A stretch of 64,000 bases of DNA from Pseudomonadota bacterium (GCA_023433305.1 JAEZCZ010000021.1:33495-97494); one strand, 5' to 3'; shown: positions 51,223 through 61,608, numbered from the stretch's first letter. Translations and numbers: made by a program. Notes: a model not told the origin generated them from the letters alone.

Positions 51223-53228
51223 TGCCCAAGGTCACCGTAGACGGCCAGGAAATCGAGGTCCCCAATGGGGCGACCGTGCTGCAGGCGTGCGAGCTTGCCG
51301 GCAAGGAGATCCCGCGCTTCTGCTATCATGAGCGGCTCAGCATTGCCGGCAACTGCCGGATGTGCCTAGTCGAGGTGAAGCCCGGGCCGCCGAAGCCGCA
51401 GGCGAGCTGCGCGCTGCCGGCGACCGACGGGCAGGAAATCCGCACCGACAGCGAAATGGTCAAGCTAGCGCGTGAAGGGGTGATGGAGTTCCTGCTCATC
51501 AATCACCCCCTCGACTGTCCGATCTGCGACCAGGGCGGTGAATGCGACTTGCAGGACCAGGCAGTCGCCTATGGCCGCGGCGCCTCGCGCTATGAGGAAA
51601 ACAAGCGCGCGGTCACCGAAAAGTACATGGGTCCGTTGATCAAGACCTTCATGACCCGCTGCATCCACTGCACCCGCTGCATCCGCTTCTCCGAGGAGAT
51701 TGCGGGCGTGGACGAAATCGGCGCGCTCTATCGCGGCGAGGACATGCAGATCACGACCTACCTCGAGCAAGCGGCGAAGCACGAGCTTTCGGCCAACGTG
51801 AACGACCTCTGCCCGGTCGGCGCGCTGACGCACCGGCCGTACCAGTTCGAGGCGCGGCCGTGGGAACTGGAAAAGACGCTGTCGATCGACGTGTCGGATG
51901 CGATGGGATCGAACATCCGTGTCGACAGCCGCGGGCGCGAAGTGCTGCGCGTGCTCCCGCGCAACAACGACGACGTCAACGAAGAGTGGCTCAGCGACAA
52001 GGCGCGCTGGCAGGTCGAAGGCCTGACGCGGCGCCGCCTCGACCGAGTATGGATTCGCAAGTCGGGCAAGCTCCAGCCGGCGAGCTGGCAAGAGGCCTTC
52101 CAGGCGATCGCCAAGACGAAGCCGGGGTCGAGCATCGCGGCAGTGGCCGGCGACCTGCTCGATTGCGAAACGATGTTCGCCGCGAAAGCGCTGCTTCGAG
52201 CAGCGGGCTCGACGCTGATCGAGAGCCGGCAGACCGGCATGGCGTATCCGGCCGAGAACCTCGCGGCCGTGAACTTCAATTCGACTTTTGCCGGCATCGA
52301 GGAAGCCGACGCCATCCTGATCGTCGGCAGCCATATCCGCTGGGAAGCGCCGCTCGTGAACGTCCGGCTGCGCAAGGCGGTCAAGCGGGGTGCGAAAGTC
52401 TTCATCGTCGGCCCGCATTGGGAGCCGACCTATCCGGCGGAGTTCCTGGGTGACGACGCAGCGGTGCTGCACGACCTGCCCGGCCACGTCGCCGAAGCCA
52501 TGCAGAAGGCGCAGCGCCCGGCCGTTATCCTGGGCGGAAGCGCGCTGGCGGCGGGCGCGCTGCAACCGGCGCTTGCCCTGGCGGAACAGTGGCGGCTGGT
52601 GCGCGATGGGTGGAACGGCTTCAACGTGCTGCACATGGCCGCTGCACGGATGGGCGCACTGATGCTCGGCTTCGCGCAGAAGGGCGGTATGGCCGACCTG
52701 GTTCAGGCGCAGCCCAAGGTTCTGCTCGCGCTTGGAGCCGACGAGGTGGACTTCAGCGCCTTCGGAAGCTCGCTAAAAGTCTATGTCGGCCACCACGGCG
52801 ACAAGGGCGCGCACGCCGCGGATATCATCCTTCCCGCGTCGGCCTACACCGAAAAGGCGGGCACTTACGTCAATACCGAAGGGCGCGTGCAGTTTGCCGA
52901 CAAGGCGGTGTTCGCCCCGGGCGACGCGCGTGAGGACTGGACCATCATGCGGGCGCTCGCCGATGCCTTCGGCGTTTCGGTCGGCTTCGACAGTTTCGAC
53001 GAACTGCGCGACGCCATGGTCGCCGAAGTGCCGGCGCTCGGCTTCGAGGGGCTCGCGGATTACGGTGCGCTGCCGAAGGCGAGTGCCAAGGCCAAGGCGA
53101 AGGGCCGGATCGCCTATCCGATCCAGGACTTCTACCTGACCAACCCGATTGCACGATCCAGCCCGACGATGCAGCGCTGCTCAGCCGAACTGCTCCATGG
53201 CGAGGACCTGGCGGAGGCGGCGGAATGA
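51222..53228 (+). CDS. nuoG: NADH-quinone oxidoreductase subunit G
   Basis: 668 aa, the short alphaproteobacterial/mitochondrial-type 75-kDa subunit. [2Fe-2S] ligands are in FCYHERLSIAGNCRMCLVE; the His-coordinated N5 cluster is in HPLDCPICDQGGECDLQD; N4 uses CIHCTRCIRF and DLCPVGAL. The molybdopterin-like C-terminal domain lacks cofactor. Followed by a palindromic repeat instead of the usual direct junction with nuoH. Confidence 0.97.
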
Positions 53229-53258
53229 GCATCCCGAACACTAACGTCCCGACACCAT

Positions 53259-53345
53259 TCGTCATTGCGATGGACCGTAGGTCTCGCGGCAATCCAGACG
53301 CGGTTTGCGCCGCCCTGGATTGCGTCGCTTCGCTCGCAATGACGA
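53259..53345. repeat. REP-like palindromic repeat inside the nuo operon
   Basis: Imperfect 87-bp palindrome. The left arm starts TCGTCATTGCGA and reaches GGCAATCCAG; the right arm runs CTGGATTGCGTCGCTTCGCT then CGCAATGACGA, with ACGCGGTTTGCGCCGCC between. The core CATTGCGAGCGAAGCGACG is, from memory, a widespread intergenic repeat in proteobacterial genomes. It fills the 133-bp nuoG-nuoH gap; the nuoH ribosome binding site starts right after it. Confidence 0.8.
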
Positions 53346-53361
53346 AAGAAGGGGGCAGGGC

Positions 53362-54408
53362 GTGACCCAGTTCTTCCAGGATCTCGGGATGAATTACGAG
53401 TGGGCGTGGTTCACCGCGACCATCGCCGGCATCCTGCTGATCGCGTTGCCGCTGATGCTGGCGGTGGCGATGATCATCTACGCCGACCGCAAGATCTGGG
53501 CCGCCATGGCGCTCCGCCGCGGTCCGAACGTGGTCGGGCCTTTCGGCCTGCTGCAGAGCTTCGCCGACGGGCTCAAGGTGTTCCTGCAGGAAACGATCAT
53601 TCCGGCTGCGGCGAACAAGGGTTTGTTCCTGATCGCCCCGATCATCACCTTCACGGTCGCGCTGATGGCCTGGGCGGTTATCCCGTTCAATTCGGGCGCG
53701 GTGCTGGCGGACATCAACGTCGGCCTGCTCTACATCCTCGCGATCAGCTCGCTCGGGGTTTACGGCGTCGTCGTCTCGGGGTGGGCTTCCAACTCGAAGT
53801 ACCCGTTCTTCAGCGCCATGCGCGCGGCGGCGCAGATGATCTCCTACGAAGTCTCGATCGGCTTCATCCTGATCTGCGTGGTGCTCTGGGCCGGTAGCTT
53901 CAACATGAACGCGATCATCGAGGCGCAGCGCGGCCACGGGCTCGGGATCGTCAACGGCTTCTGGTTCAACCTGCTGCTGTTTCCGATGTGGGTCATGTTC
54001 CTGATTTCGAGCATGGCCGAGACCGCCCGCGCGCCGTTCGACCTGACCGAGGCGGAAAGCGAGCTCGTCGCCGGCTACCAGACCGAATACTCATCGATGA
54101 GCTTCGCGCTGTTCTGGCTCGGCGAGTACGCCAACGTGCTGCTGATGTGCGCGCTCAACGCGATCCTGTTCTTCGGCGGCTGGTTGCCTCCGCTCGAGCT
54201 GGAGATTCTCTACTGGGTCCCCGGCTGGATCTGGTTCTTCGCCAAGATCTTCCTGTTCTTTTTCATCTTCTCGTGGGTGAAGGCGACCGTCCCGCGGTTC
54301 CGCTACGACCAGTTGATGCGCCTCGGCTGGAAGGTGTTCCTGCCCTTCAGCCTGCTGTGGGTGGTGCTGGTATCCGGCTACCTGATGGCCACTGGACATT
54401 ACGCATGA
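53362..54408 (+). CDS. nuoH: NADH-quinone oxidoreductase subunit H
   Basis: 348-aa membrane subunit at the quinone entry. Eight or so helices; signatures are AMALRRGPNVVGPFGLLQSF, the acidic ETARAPFDLTEAESELVAGY loop and VKATVPRFRYDQLM. GTG 53362 follows AAGAAGGGGGCAGGGC. The frame runs back to 53305 through the repeat element, which is not coding. It overlaps nuoI by 4 bp. Confidence 0.96.
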   Translation: MTQFFQDLGMNYEWAWFTATIAGILLIALPLMLAVAMIIYADRKIWAAMALRRGPNVVGPFGLLQSFADGLKVFLQETIIPAAANKGLFLIAPIITFTVALMAWAVIPFNSGAVLADINVGLLYILAISSLGVYGVVVSGWASNSKYPFFSAMRAAAQMISYEVSIGFILICVVLWAGSFNMNAIIEAQRGHGLGIVNGFWFNLLLFPMWVMFLISSMAETARAPFDLTEAESELVAGYQTEYSSMSFALFWLGEYANVLLMCALNAILFFGGWLPPLELEILYWVPGWIWFFAKIFLFFFIFSWVKATVPRFRYDQLMRLGWKVFLPFSLLWVVLVSGYLMATGHYA

Positions 54409-54890
54409 CCGTTGCACAGCTCATCAAGTCGTTCACCCTGTGGGAGTTCGTGAAGGCGCATGCCCTCACGCTGAAGTACTTCTTCAAGCCCAAAGCGACG
54501 ATCAACTACCCGTTCGAGAAGAACCCGATCTCTCCGCGGTTCCGCGGCGAGCATGCGTTGCGGCGTTACCCCAATGGCGAGGAGCGCTGCATCGCGTGCA
54601 AGCTGTGCGAGGCGGTGTGCCCGGCGCTGGCGATCACGATCGAAAGCGAGCCGCGCGAGGACGGCAGCCGCCGCACCACGCGCTACGACATCGACATGAC
54701 CAAGTGCATCTACTGCGGCTTCTGCCAGGAAGCCTGCCCGGTCGATGCCATCGTCGAGGGGCCCAACTTCGAATTCACGACGGAGACGCGCGAGGAACTG
54801 CTCTACGACAAGGCCAAGCTGCTGGCGAACGGGGACAAGTGGGAGCGGGCGATCGCCGCGAACCTTGAAGCCGATGCGCCCTATCGCTAG
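54405..54890 (+). CDS. nuoI: NADH-quinone oxidoreductase subunit I
   Basis: 161 aa. Two [4Fe-4S] ferredoxin motifs, CIACKLCEAVCP and CIYCGFCQEACP, carry clusters N6a and N6b that link NuoG to NuoB. The N-terminal amphipathic helix region (LTLKYFFKPKATINYP) contacts the membrane arm. Length matches alphaproteobacterial homologues. Confidence 0.97.
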   Translation: MTVAQLIKSFTLWEFVKAHALTLKYFFKPKATINYPFEKNPISPRFRGEHALRRYPNGEERCIACKLCEAVCPALAITIESEPREDGSRRTTRYDIDMTKCIYCGFCQEACPVDAIVEGPNFEFTTETREELLYDKAKLLANGDKWERAIAANLEADAPYR

Positions 54891-54905
54891 GCGGCCGGCG
54901 TTCAC

Positions 54906-55526
54906 ATGATTCAGCTCATCGCCTTCTACCTCTTCGCTGCGTTGATGATCGCCTCCGGCGCGTTCACGATTCTGGCGCGCAACCCGGTGCACTCGGTGCT
55001 CTGGTTGATCCTCGCGTTCTTCAACGCGGCCGGCCTGATGGTCATCGTCGGGGCCGAGTTCATCGCGATGCTGCTCGTGATCGTCTACGTGGGCGCGGTC
55101 GCGGTGCTGTTCCTGTTCGTGGTCATGATGCTCGACATCGACTTCGCCGAGCTGCGCGCCGGGTTCATCAAGAACTTCCCGCTGGGCATCGCGATCGCGC
55201 TGGTGCTGCTGGCCGAGCTGGTGCTGGGAATCGGCGCCTATCGCGCCGGCGCGCTAGACCTCGGCACGCCCGACGGCTCGGCAGCCCCGCTGCTCGGCGA
55301 GAGCAACATCGAGAACATCGGCGCGCTGCTCTATGGGCGGTACCTGTTCCTGTTCGAAACCGCGGGCCTGATCCTGCTCGTCGCGATGATCGGCGCGATC
55401 GTGCTCACGCATCGCGGTAATCGCGCGCCGCGCGGGCAGCAGGACATCGCCAAGCAAATCGCGCGCCGGCCCAAGGATGCGGTCGTCAATGCCCGGCCCG
55501 AAGTCGGCGGAGGGGTGCAATTGTGA
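54906..55526 (+). CDS. nuoJ: NADH-quinone oxidoreductase subunit J
   Basis: 206-aa subunit with five helices. Conserved are ARNPVHSVLWLILAFFNAAG and the EFIAMLLVIVYVGAVAVLFLFVVMM helix with the functional pi-bulge region. The C-terminal 40 residues are a polar cytosolic tail. It overlaps nuoK by 4 bp. Confidence 0.96.
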   Translation: MIQLIAFYLFAALMIASGAFTILARNPVHSVLWLILAFFNAAGLMVIVGAEFIAMLLVIVYVGAVAVLFLFVVMMLDIDFAELRAGFIKNFPLGIAIALVLLAELVLGIGAYRAGALDLGTPDGSAAPLLGESNIENIGALLYGRYLFLFETAGLILLVAMIGAIVLTHRGNRAPRGQQDIAKQIARRPKDAVVNARPEVGGGVQL

Positions 55527-55828
55527 TCGCGATCGAACACTACGTCGTCGTCAGCTCGATCCTGTTCGTGCTCGGCGTGCTCGGCATCTTCCTCAACCGC
55601 AAGAACGTCATCGTTATCCTGATGGCGATCGAGCTGATCCTGCTCGCGGTGAATCTCAACCTCGTCGCGTTCAGCGCCTTCCTCGGCGACCTGACCGGAC
55701 AGGTTTTCGCCATGTTCGTGCTGACCGTGGCGGCGGGTGAAGCGGCCATCGGCCTCGCGATCCTGGTGATCTACTTCCGCGGCCGCGGCACAATCGCGGT
55801 CGACGACGTCAACCGGATGAAGGGCTAA
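55523..55828 (+). CDS. nuoK: NADH-quinone oxidoreductase subunit K
   Basis: 101 aa, three helices. The proton-channel glutamates are in MAIELILLAVNLNLVAF and AAGEAAIGLAIL. GTG 55523 overlaps the nuoJ stop. Full length. Confidence 0.97.
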   Translation: MIAIEHYVVVSSILFVLGVLGIFLNRKNVIVILMAIELILLAVNLNLVAFSAFLGDLTGQVFAMFVLTVAAGEAAIGLAILVIYFRGRGTIAVDDVNRMKG

Positions 55829-55831
55829 GAC

Positions 55832-57889
55832 GTGCACCCCATCCTGGTAATCGTGTTCGGGCCGCTGCTGGCGGCCATCATCGCGGGGCTTGGCAACCGC
55901 GCACTCGGCAATGTCGTCGCCAAGTCGCTCACGACTGGCGCGCTGTTCCTGTCGGCGGCCCTGAGCTGGCCGATCTTCGTCGAGTTTCTCGCGGGCGGGG
56001 CCGAGACCACCGTGATCCCGGTGCTCAAGTGGGTCGAATCCGGCGCATTCTCGTTCGACTGGGTGCTGCGCGTCGATGCGCTCACGGCCGTGATGCTGGT
56101 GGTGATCACCACCGTCTCGGCGCTCGTGCACCTCTACTCGTGGGGCTACATGGCCGAGGACCCGGACCAGCCGCGGTTCTTCGCCTACCTGAGCCTGTTC
56201 ACCTTCGCGATGCTCATGCTCGTGACGGCCGACAACCTGGTGCAGATGTTCTTCGGCTGGGAAGGCGTCGGCCTCGCCAGCTACCTGCTGATCGGCTTCT
56301 GGTTCCGCAAGCCGTCGGCCAATGCTGCAGCCATCAAGGCCTTCGTGGTCAACCGCGTGGGCGACCTCGGCTTCATGCTGGGCATCTTCGGCACCTTCCT
56401 GGTGTTCGAGACCACCTCGATCCCGGCGATCCTCGAGGCCGCGCCCGGCATGGCGGGAAGCTCGATCACGTTCCTCGGCATGCGCCTCGACACGATGACG
56501 ATCCTGTGCCTGCTGCTTTTCATCGGCGCGATGGGCAAGTCGGCGCAGCTCGGCCTGCACACCTGGCTTCCCGACGCGATGGAAGGCCCGACGCCGGTCT
56601 CCGCGCTGATCCACGCGGCGACGATGGTCACCGCCGGCGTGTTCATGGTCTGCCGCCTGTCGCCGATGTTCGAAGCCGCGCCCGACGCGCTCACCTTCGT
56701 CACGTTCATCGGCGCCGCGACCTGCCTGTTCGCCGCCACCGTGGGCACCACGCAGTGGGACATCAAGCGGGTGATCGCCTATTCGACCTGCTCGCAGCTC
56801 GGCTACATGTTCTTCGCCGCAGGCGTCGGCGCTTACGGCGCGGCGATGTTCCATCTGTTCACGCACGCCTTCTTCAAGGCGCTGCTGTTCCTCGGCGCGG
56901 GTAGCGTGATCCACGCGATGCACCACGAGCAGGACATGCGCTATTACGGCGCGCTCCGTAAACAGATCCCGCTGACGTTCTGGGCGATGATGGCGGGCAC
57001 GCTCGCGATCACCGGCGTGGGCGTGCTCGGCGTGTTCGGCTTCGCCGGTTTCTAATCGAAGGACGCGATCCTTGAGGCGGCGTTCGCGAGCGGCAGCGAG
57101 ATGGGCCGGACCGCGTTCTATATCGGCGCCTTCGCCGCGCTGCTGACCAGCTTCTACTCGTGGCGCCTGATGTTCCTGACCTTCTGGGGCAAGCCGCGCT
57201 GGGCCGAGAGCGAGCATATCCAGCACGCCGTCCACGAAGGACATGACGATCCCGCACACGACAACCCGCCGTCGCAGGAAGACGCGGGTCATGATGTCGC
57301 GCGCCATGTTCCACATCCGGACCATGGCGACGGAACTGCCGGCTATCATCCCCACGAAAGCCCGTGGTCGATGCTGGTGCCGCTGATCCTGCTCTCGATC
57401 GGCGCGATCTTCGCGGGCTTCGTGTTCCATACCCAGTTCATCGACGAGCCGGAGTTCTGGAACGGCGCGATCGCCTATAACGAGCACCTGATCCACGCGA
57501 TGCACGAAGTGCCGCTGTGGGTGAAGCTGACGGCCACCTTCGTCATGCTCATCGGCCTGTTCATCGCCTGGCTCGCCTATATCCGCGACCCCTCGATCCC
57601 GGAGAAGACCGCCACGCAGCTTGGGCCGGTCTACCGGTTCCTCTACAACAAGTGGTACTTCGACGAGCTCTATCATTTCTTGTTCGTGCGCCCTGCCTTC
57701 TGGTTCGGCCGCTTGTTCTGGAAGCGGGGTGACGAGGGCATCATCGATCGCTTCGGGCCGAACGGGATCGCCTGGGCGGTGGGCAAGGGCTCGCTGGTCG
57801 CTCGCCGCGTGCAATCCGGTTACCTCACCAGTTACGCACTCATCATGTTGCTCGGCCTGGTGGCCGCCGTCACCTGGGTGCTCTTCTGA
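55832..57889 (+). pseudogene. nuoL: NADH-quinone oxidoreductase subunit L interrupted by an in-frame TAA
   Basis: The full family length of 685 codons is present in a single frame, but codon 408 is TAA (57053-57055). The sequence reads GVFGFAGF-stop-SKDAILEAA, where homologues have GF(Y/F)SKD, so a TAC Tyr codon has most simply become TAA by one change. The first part (407 aa) holds the antiporter motifs; the remainder (to 57889) holds the SKD Lys, the last helices and the lateral helix, with a His-rich loop. ATG 57101 could start a second polypeptide but has a poor ribosome binding site. Causes to weigh: sequence error, true nonsense mutation, or a split gene. Confidence 0.9.
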
Positions 57890-59415
57890 TGGAAGGCTTC
57901 CCCATTCTCTCGCTGATGCTGCTCGTCCCGATGGTCGGCGCGGTGCTGTGCCTGTTTGCGGGCGACAAGGCTGCGCGCGCCATCGCCCTCGCTGCGACGC
58001 TGGTCGATCTCGCGCTCGGCATCCTGCTGTGGGCCAACTACGACATCGGCGGCGCGCAGTGGCAGTTCACCGAACGCGCATCCATCTTTGCCGGGTTCTC
58101 CTGGGCGCTCGGGATCGACGGCATCGCGCTGATGCTGATCGTGCTCAGCGTGTTCCTGATGCCGATCTGCATCCTCGCGAGCCATTCGATCGACAAGCGC
58201 GTCGGCGAATACATGGCGACCTTCCTGTTCATGGAAGTGCTGATGATCGGCGTGTTCGCCGCGCAGGATCTGTTCCTGTTCTACATCTTCTTCGAAGCCG
58301 GCCTGATTCCGATGTATCTCATCATCGGTATTTGGGGCGGCCAGAACCGGATTTACGCGGCCTACAAGTTCTTCCTCTACACGCTGCTCGGCTCCGTGCT
58401 GATGCTGATCGCGATGTTCTGGATGGTGAACGAAGCGGGCACCACCGACATCCCGACGTTGATGGCCTACGATTTCCCCGTCCAGGCGCAGACCTGGCTG
58501 TGGCTCGCGTTCTTCGCCAGCTTTGCGGTGAAGATGCCGATGTGGCCGCTCCATACCTGGCTGCCCGATGCGCACGTGCAGGCGCCGACGGCGGGTTCGG
58601 TGATCCTGGCGGGCGTGCTGCTCAAAATGGGCGGCTACGGCTTCATCCGCTTCAGCCTGCCGATGTTCCCCGAGGCAAGCGCGCAGCTGATGTGGCTCAT
58701 CTTCGCCATGTCGATGATCGCGGTCGTGGTCACCAGCCTGATCGCGCTGGTCCAGCACGACATGAAGAAGCTGATTGCCTATTCCTCGGTGGCGCACATG
58801 GCGCTTGTCACGGTCGGGCTGTTCGCCTTCAACGTACAGGGCTTCGAGGGCGCGATGATGGTCATGCTCGGCCACGGCCTCGTCTCGGGCGCGCTGTTCC
58901 TCTGCGTGGGTGTAATCTACGACCGGCTTCATACGCGTGAGATCGACCGCTACGGCGGCCTGTCGATCAACATGCCATACTACGCGCTGTTCTTCATGCT
59001 GTTCACGATGGCCAGCATCGGCCTGCCGGGAACGAGCAACTTCGTGGGTGAATTCCTGAGCCTCGCCGGCATCTACCAGGTGTCGACCTGGGTTGCCGCG
59101 GTCTGCGCCACCGGCATCATCCTGGGCGCGGCCTACATGCTCTACCTCTACTGGCGTATCGCCTTCGGCGTGCAGAAGAACGCCGACGCCGCCGCTATGC
59201 CCGACCTTTCGTGGCGCGAGTGGCTGATGCTCGGCCCGATCGCCGCCGCCGTGCTGTGGATGGGTGTTTATCCGGAAAGCTTCCTCGCGCCGATGCGGGC
59301 CGACATCCAGGCGCTCGACGCCCGGGTTGCGCGCGCCAAGCCGGCCGGGGACTCGAACCTCGTGATGGGGGCCGCCACTTCGACCACGACCGACGCGCCT
59401 GAGGGAGCGCACTGA
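57889..59415 (+). CDS. nuoM: NADH-quinone oxidoreductase subunit M
   Basis: 508-aa antiporter-like proton-pumping subunit with about 14 helices. The key Glu is in FYIFFEAGLIPMYLIIG and the channel Lys in AVKMPMWPLHTWLPDAH; QHDMKKLIAYSSVAHM follows. ATG shares a base with the nuoL stop. The C-terminal about 40 residues are a polar tail. Confidence 0.97.
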   Translation: MEGFPILSLMLLVPMVGAVLCLFAGDKAARAIALAATLVDLALGILLWANYDIGGAQWQFTERASIFAGFSWALGIDGIALMLIVLSVFLMPICILASHSIDKRVGEYMATFLFMEVLMIGVFAAQDLFLFYIFFEAGLIPMYLIIGIWGGQNRIYAAYKFFLYTLLGSVLMLIAMFWMVNEAGTTDIPTLMAYDFPVQAQTWLWLAFFASFAVKMPMWPLHTWLPDAHVQAPTAGSVILAGVLLKMGGYGFIRFSLPMFPEASAQLMWLIFAMSMIAVVVTSLIALVQHDMKKLIAYSSVAHMALVTVGLFAFNVQGFEGAMMVMLGHGLVSGALFLCVGVIYDRLHTREIDRYGGLSINMPYYALFFMLFTMASIGLPGTSNFVGEFLSLAGIYQVSTWVAAVCATGIILGAAYMLYLYWRIAFGVQKNADAAAMPDLSWREWLMLGPIAAAVLWMGVYPESFLAPMRADIQALDARVARAKPAGDSNLVMGAATSTTTDAPEGAH

Positions 59416-60878
59416 TGGATTTCGCCGTTTCCCTCAGCCTGATCCTGCCTGAGATCGTTCTCTCGCTGAGCGCTCTCTTGCTGCTGCTTGTCGCCGCCTG
59501 GGTGGGTGACCGGGCCTCGGGCGCAATTACCATCATCGGCTGTATGGTGCTCGCAGCGTGCTTCGCACTCGTTGCGCCGGCCGTCTGTGCGGGTGCTTCG
59601 GGGCAGGACACGGTGGCGTTCATGGGCCAGTTCCGCGCCGACGCCTTTGCCGGCCTCGCCAAGTTGATGATCTACGCCGCCAGCGGCGCGGCGCTCGTCG
59701 TCGCCCCCGCGTTCTTCGGCCGCATCGGCGCGATGCGGGCCGAATATCCGGTGCTGATCCTCCTCGCCGCGCTCGGCATGAGCATCATGGTCTCCGCCAG
59801 CGACCTGATGACGCTCTACATTGGGCTCGAGCTCAACTCGCTAGCGGGCTACGTGCTCGCCGCGTTCCTGCGCACCGACGGGCGCTCAGCCGAGGCGGGC
59901 CTCAAGTACTTCGTGCTGGGCGCGCTCGCCAGCGGCATCCTCCTGTTCGGCATGAGCCTGACCTACGGGTTCACCGGTACGACTAACTTCGAAGGGGTGC
60001 GCGCGGCGCTGGGTAACGACCTTTCCGCAGGCGCGCTGTTCGGCTTGATCTTCGTGCTGGCGGGCCTCGCGTTCAAGATCAGCGCCGTGCCGTTCCACAT
60101 GTGGACGCCGGACGTCTACGAGGGCGCCCCCACTCCGGTGACGACCTTCTTCGCCAGCGCGCCCAAGGTCGCGTCGATCGCGTTGCTCACGCGCGTTATG
60201 TTCGAGGCGTTCGGCGCGCACGTCGACGCCTGGCAGCAAGTGGTGATCTTCGCCGCGCTCGCGTCGATCGTGGTCGGTGCGCTGGGGGCAATCGGCCAGG
60301 CCAACATCAAGCGATTCCTAGCATACTCCTCGATCAACAACGTCGGTTTCATCCTGATCGGCCTGGCCACGGGCACGGCCGCCGGGGCCAGCGCAATGCT
60401 GGTCTATCTGGCGATCTATGTCGCGATGACCGTCGGCAGCTTCGTCGCGGTGGCCATGCTGAAGGACGAAAACGGAGAGCCGATCGAGGCGATTCCTCAG
60501 ATGGCAGGGCTTTCGCGCACGCGTCCCGCGCTCGCCTGGTGCCTGATGATTCTGATGTTCAGCCTGGCCGGCATCCCGCCTCTGTTCGGGTTCTGGGGCA
60601 AGTTCGTGGTGTTCCAGGCCGCGGTCGAGGCCGACCTCCTCGCGCTTGCGTTCCTCGGCATCGCGGCATCCGTGCTGGCGGCCTATTACTACATCAAGAT
60701 CGTCAAGATCATGTTCTTCGACGATCCGGCTGACACGATCCGCGGCAAGAGCGACTGGGCCCACTGGGCGCTGCTGGCGATCAGCACGGTCGCGGTCTCG
60801 CCGTTCGGTTATCTGCTGACTGGGCCCTTGGGAGAACTCGCGGACGGCGCGGCCGCGGCATTGCTTCTCGCCGCTTGA
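59415..60878 (+). CDS. nuoN: NADH-quinone oxidoreductase subunit N
   Basis: 487-aa antiporter-like subunit, last gene of the nuo set. Signatures are LYIGLELNSLAGYVLAAF, AVPFHMWTPDVYEGAPTPVT and RFLAYSSINNVGFIL. ATG shares a base with the nuoM stop; birA starts 1 bp after its own stop. Confidence 0.97.
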   Translation: MDFAVSLSLILPEIVLSLSALLLLLVAAWVGDRASGAITIIGCMVLAACFALVAPAVCAGASGQDTVAFMGQFRADAFAGLAKLMIYAASGAALVVAPAFFGRIGAMRAEYPVLILLAALGMSIMVSASDLMTLYIGLELNSLAGYVLAAFLRTDGRSAEAGLKYFVLGALASGILLFGMSLTYGFTGTTNFEGVRAALGNDLSAGALFGLIFVLAGLAFKISAVPFHMWTPDVYEGAPTPVTTFFASAPKVASIALLTRVMFEAFGAHVDAWQQVVIFAALASIVVGALGAIGQANIKRFLAYSSINNVGFILIGLATGTAAGASAMLVYLAIYVAMTVGSFVAVAMLKDENGEPIEAIPQMAGLSRTRPALAWCLMILMFSLAGIPPLFGFWGKFVVFQAAVEADLLALAFLGIAASVLAAYYYIKIVKIMFFDDPADTIRGKSDWAHWALLAISTVAVSPFGYLLTGPLGELADGAAAALLLAA

Positions 60879-60879
60879 G

Positions 60880-61605
60880 TTGACCGTTCACCTCCAGATC
60901 GTACCCGAGACCGGCTCCACGAACGCGGACCTGCTGGCGCGACACGCCGCGGGCGAGCCCGTCCGAGAGGGCCACTGGCTGATTGCTAATCGCCAGAGGG
61001 CTGGGCGCGGCCGGCAGGGTCGATCCTGGCTCGATGGACCCGGTAACTTCATGGGCTCGACAGCCGTTGCGCTCGGGGCAGGGGACGCGGCGCCCGCCGG
61101 ACTGTCCTTCGTCGCTGCGCTGGCTGTCTACGAGGCACTGGTGGGACACGTTGCGTCCCCGCGCTCTCTCTCCCTCAAGTGGCCGAACGACGTGCTGCTG
61201 AGCCAACGGAAGGTTGCCGGCATACTGCTCGAGCGGGCTGGCGATGTCGCGGTGATCGGCATTGGCGTGAACCTCTCCACGGCTCCTGCTCTCGCCGATC
61301 GTGTCGCCGGGAACCTGCGTTCGCTCGGCCCGGCGCCCGCGCGCGATAGCTTCGCCCGCGATCTCGCCGTCTCGTTCGACCGCGAGCTCGGGCGGTGGCG
61401 CCAGTTCGGCCTCGAGGCCATCCTTTCGCGTTGGCTCGCCGCCGCGCATCCGGGGGGGTCTGCGCTGACGGTCCACGGCGCGGACGGGGCCCGGCTTTCG
61501 GGCATGTTCGACGGCCTCGAGCCCGACGGTGCGCTGCGGCTTTGCTTGGCGGACGGGGCGGTCCGTGTCATCCACGCCGGCGACGTGACGCTGCAAGGAA
61601 ACTGA
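60880..61605 (+). CDS. birA: Biotin-[acetyl-CoA-carboxylase] ligase
   Basis: 241 aa. Makes biotinyl-AMP and biotinylates acetyl-CoA carboxylase and other biotin enzymes. Motifs: GSTNADL, the biotinyl-AMP loop RAGRGRQGRSW, LKWPNDVLL with KVAGILLE, and GIGVNLS. The N-terminal helix-turn-helix of E. coli BirA is missing, so it is a ligase only, not a repressor. TTG start, 1 bp after nuoN. Confidence 0.94.
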   Translation: MTVHLQIVPETGSTNADLLARHAAGEPVREGHWLIANRQRAGRGRQGRSWLDGPGNFMGSTAVALGAGDAAPAGLSFVAALAVYEALVGHVASPRSLSLKWPNDVLLSQRKVAGILLERAGDVAVIGIGVNLSTAPALADRVAGNLRSLGPAPARDSFARDLAVSFDRELGRWRQFGLEAILSRWLAAAHPGGSALTVHGADGARLSGMFDGLEPDGALRLCLADGAVRVIHAGDVTLQGN

Positions 61606-61608
61606 GCG

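Noticed and set aside
53305..53361. N-terminal extension of NuoH
   Set aside because: The extra residues (FARNDE-type) are the translation of the palindromic repeat; family homology starts at GTG 53362.
57053..57101. Frameshift in nuoL
   Set aside because: Both parts lie in the same reading frame and join without loss at the conserved motif, so the lesion is a stop codon and not an indel.
55331..57814. 827-codon antisense open frame across nuoJ-nuoL
   Set aside because: Composition is Arg/His/Asp-rich with no domain, and it is the antisense of conserved nuo genes; a product of high GC content.
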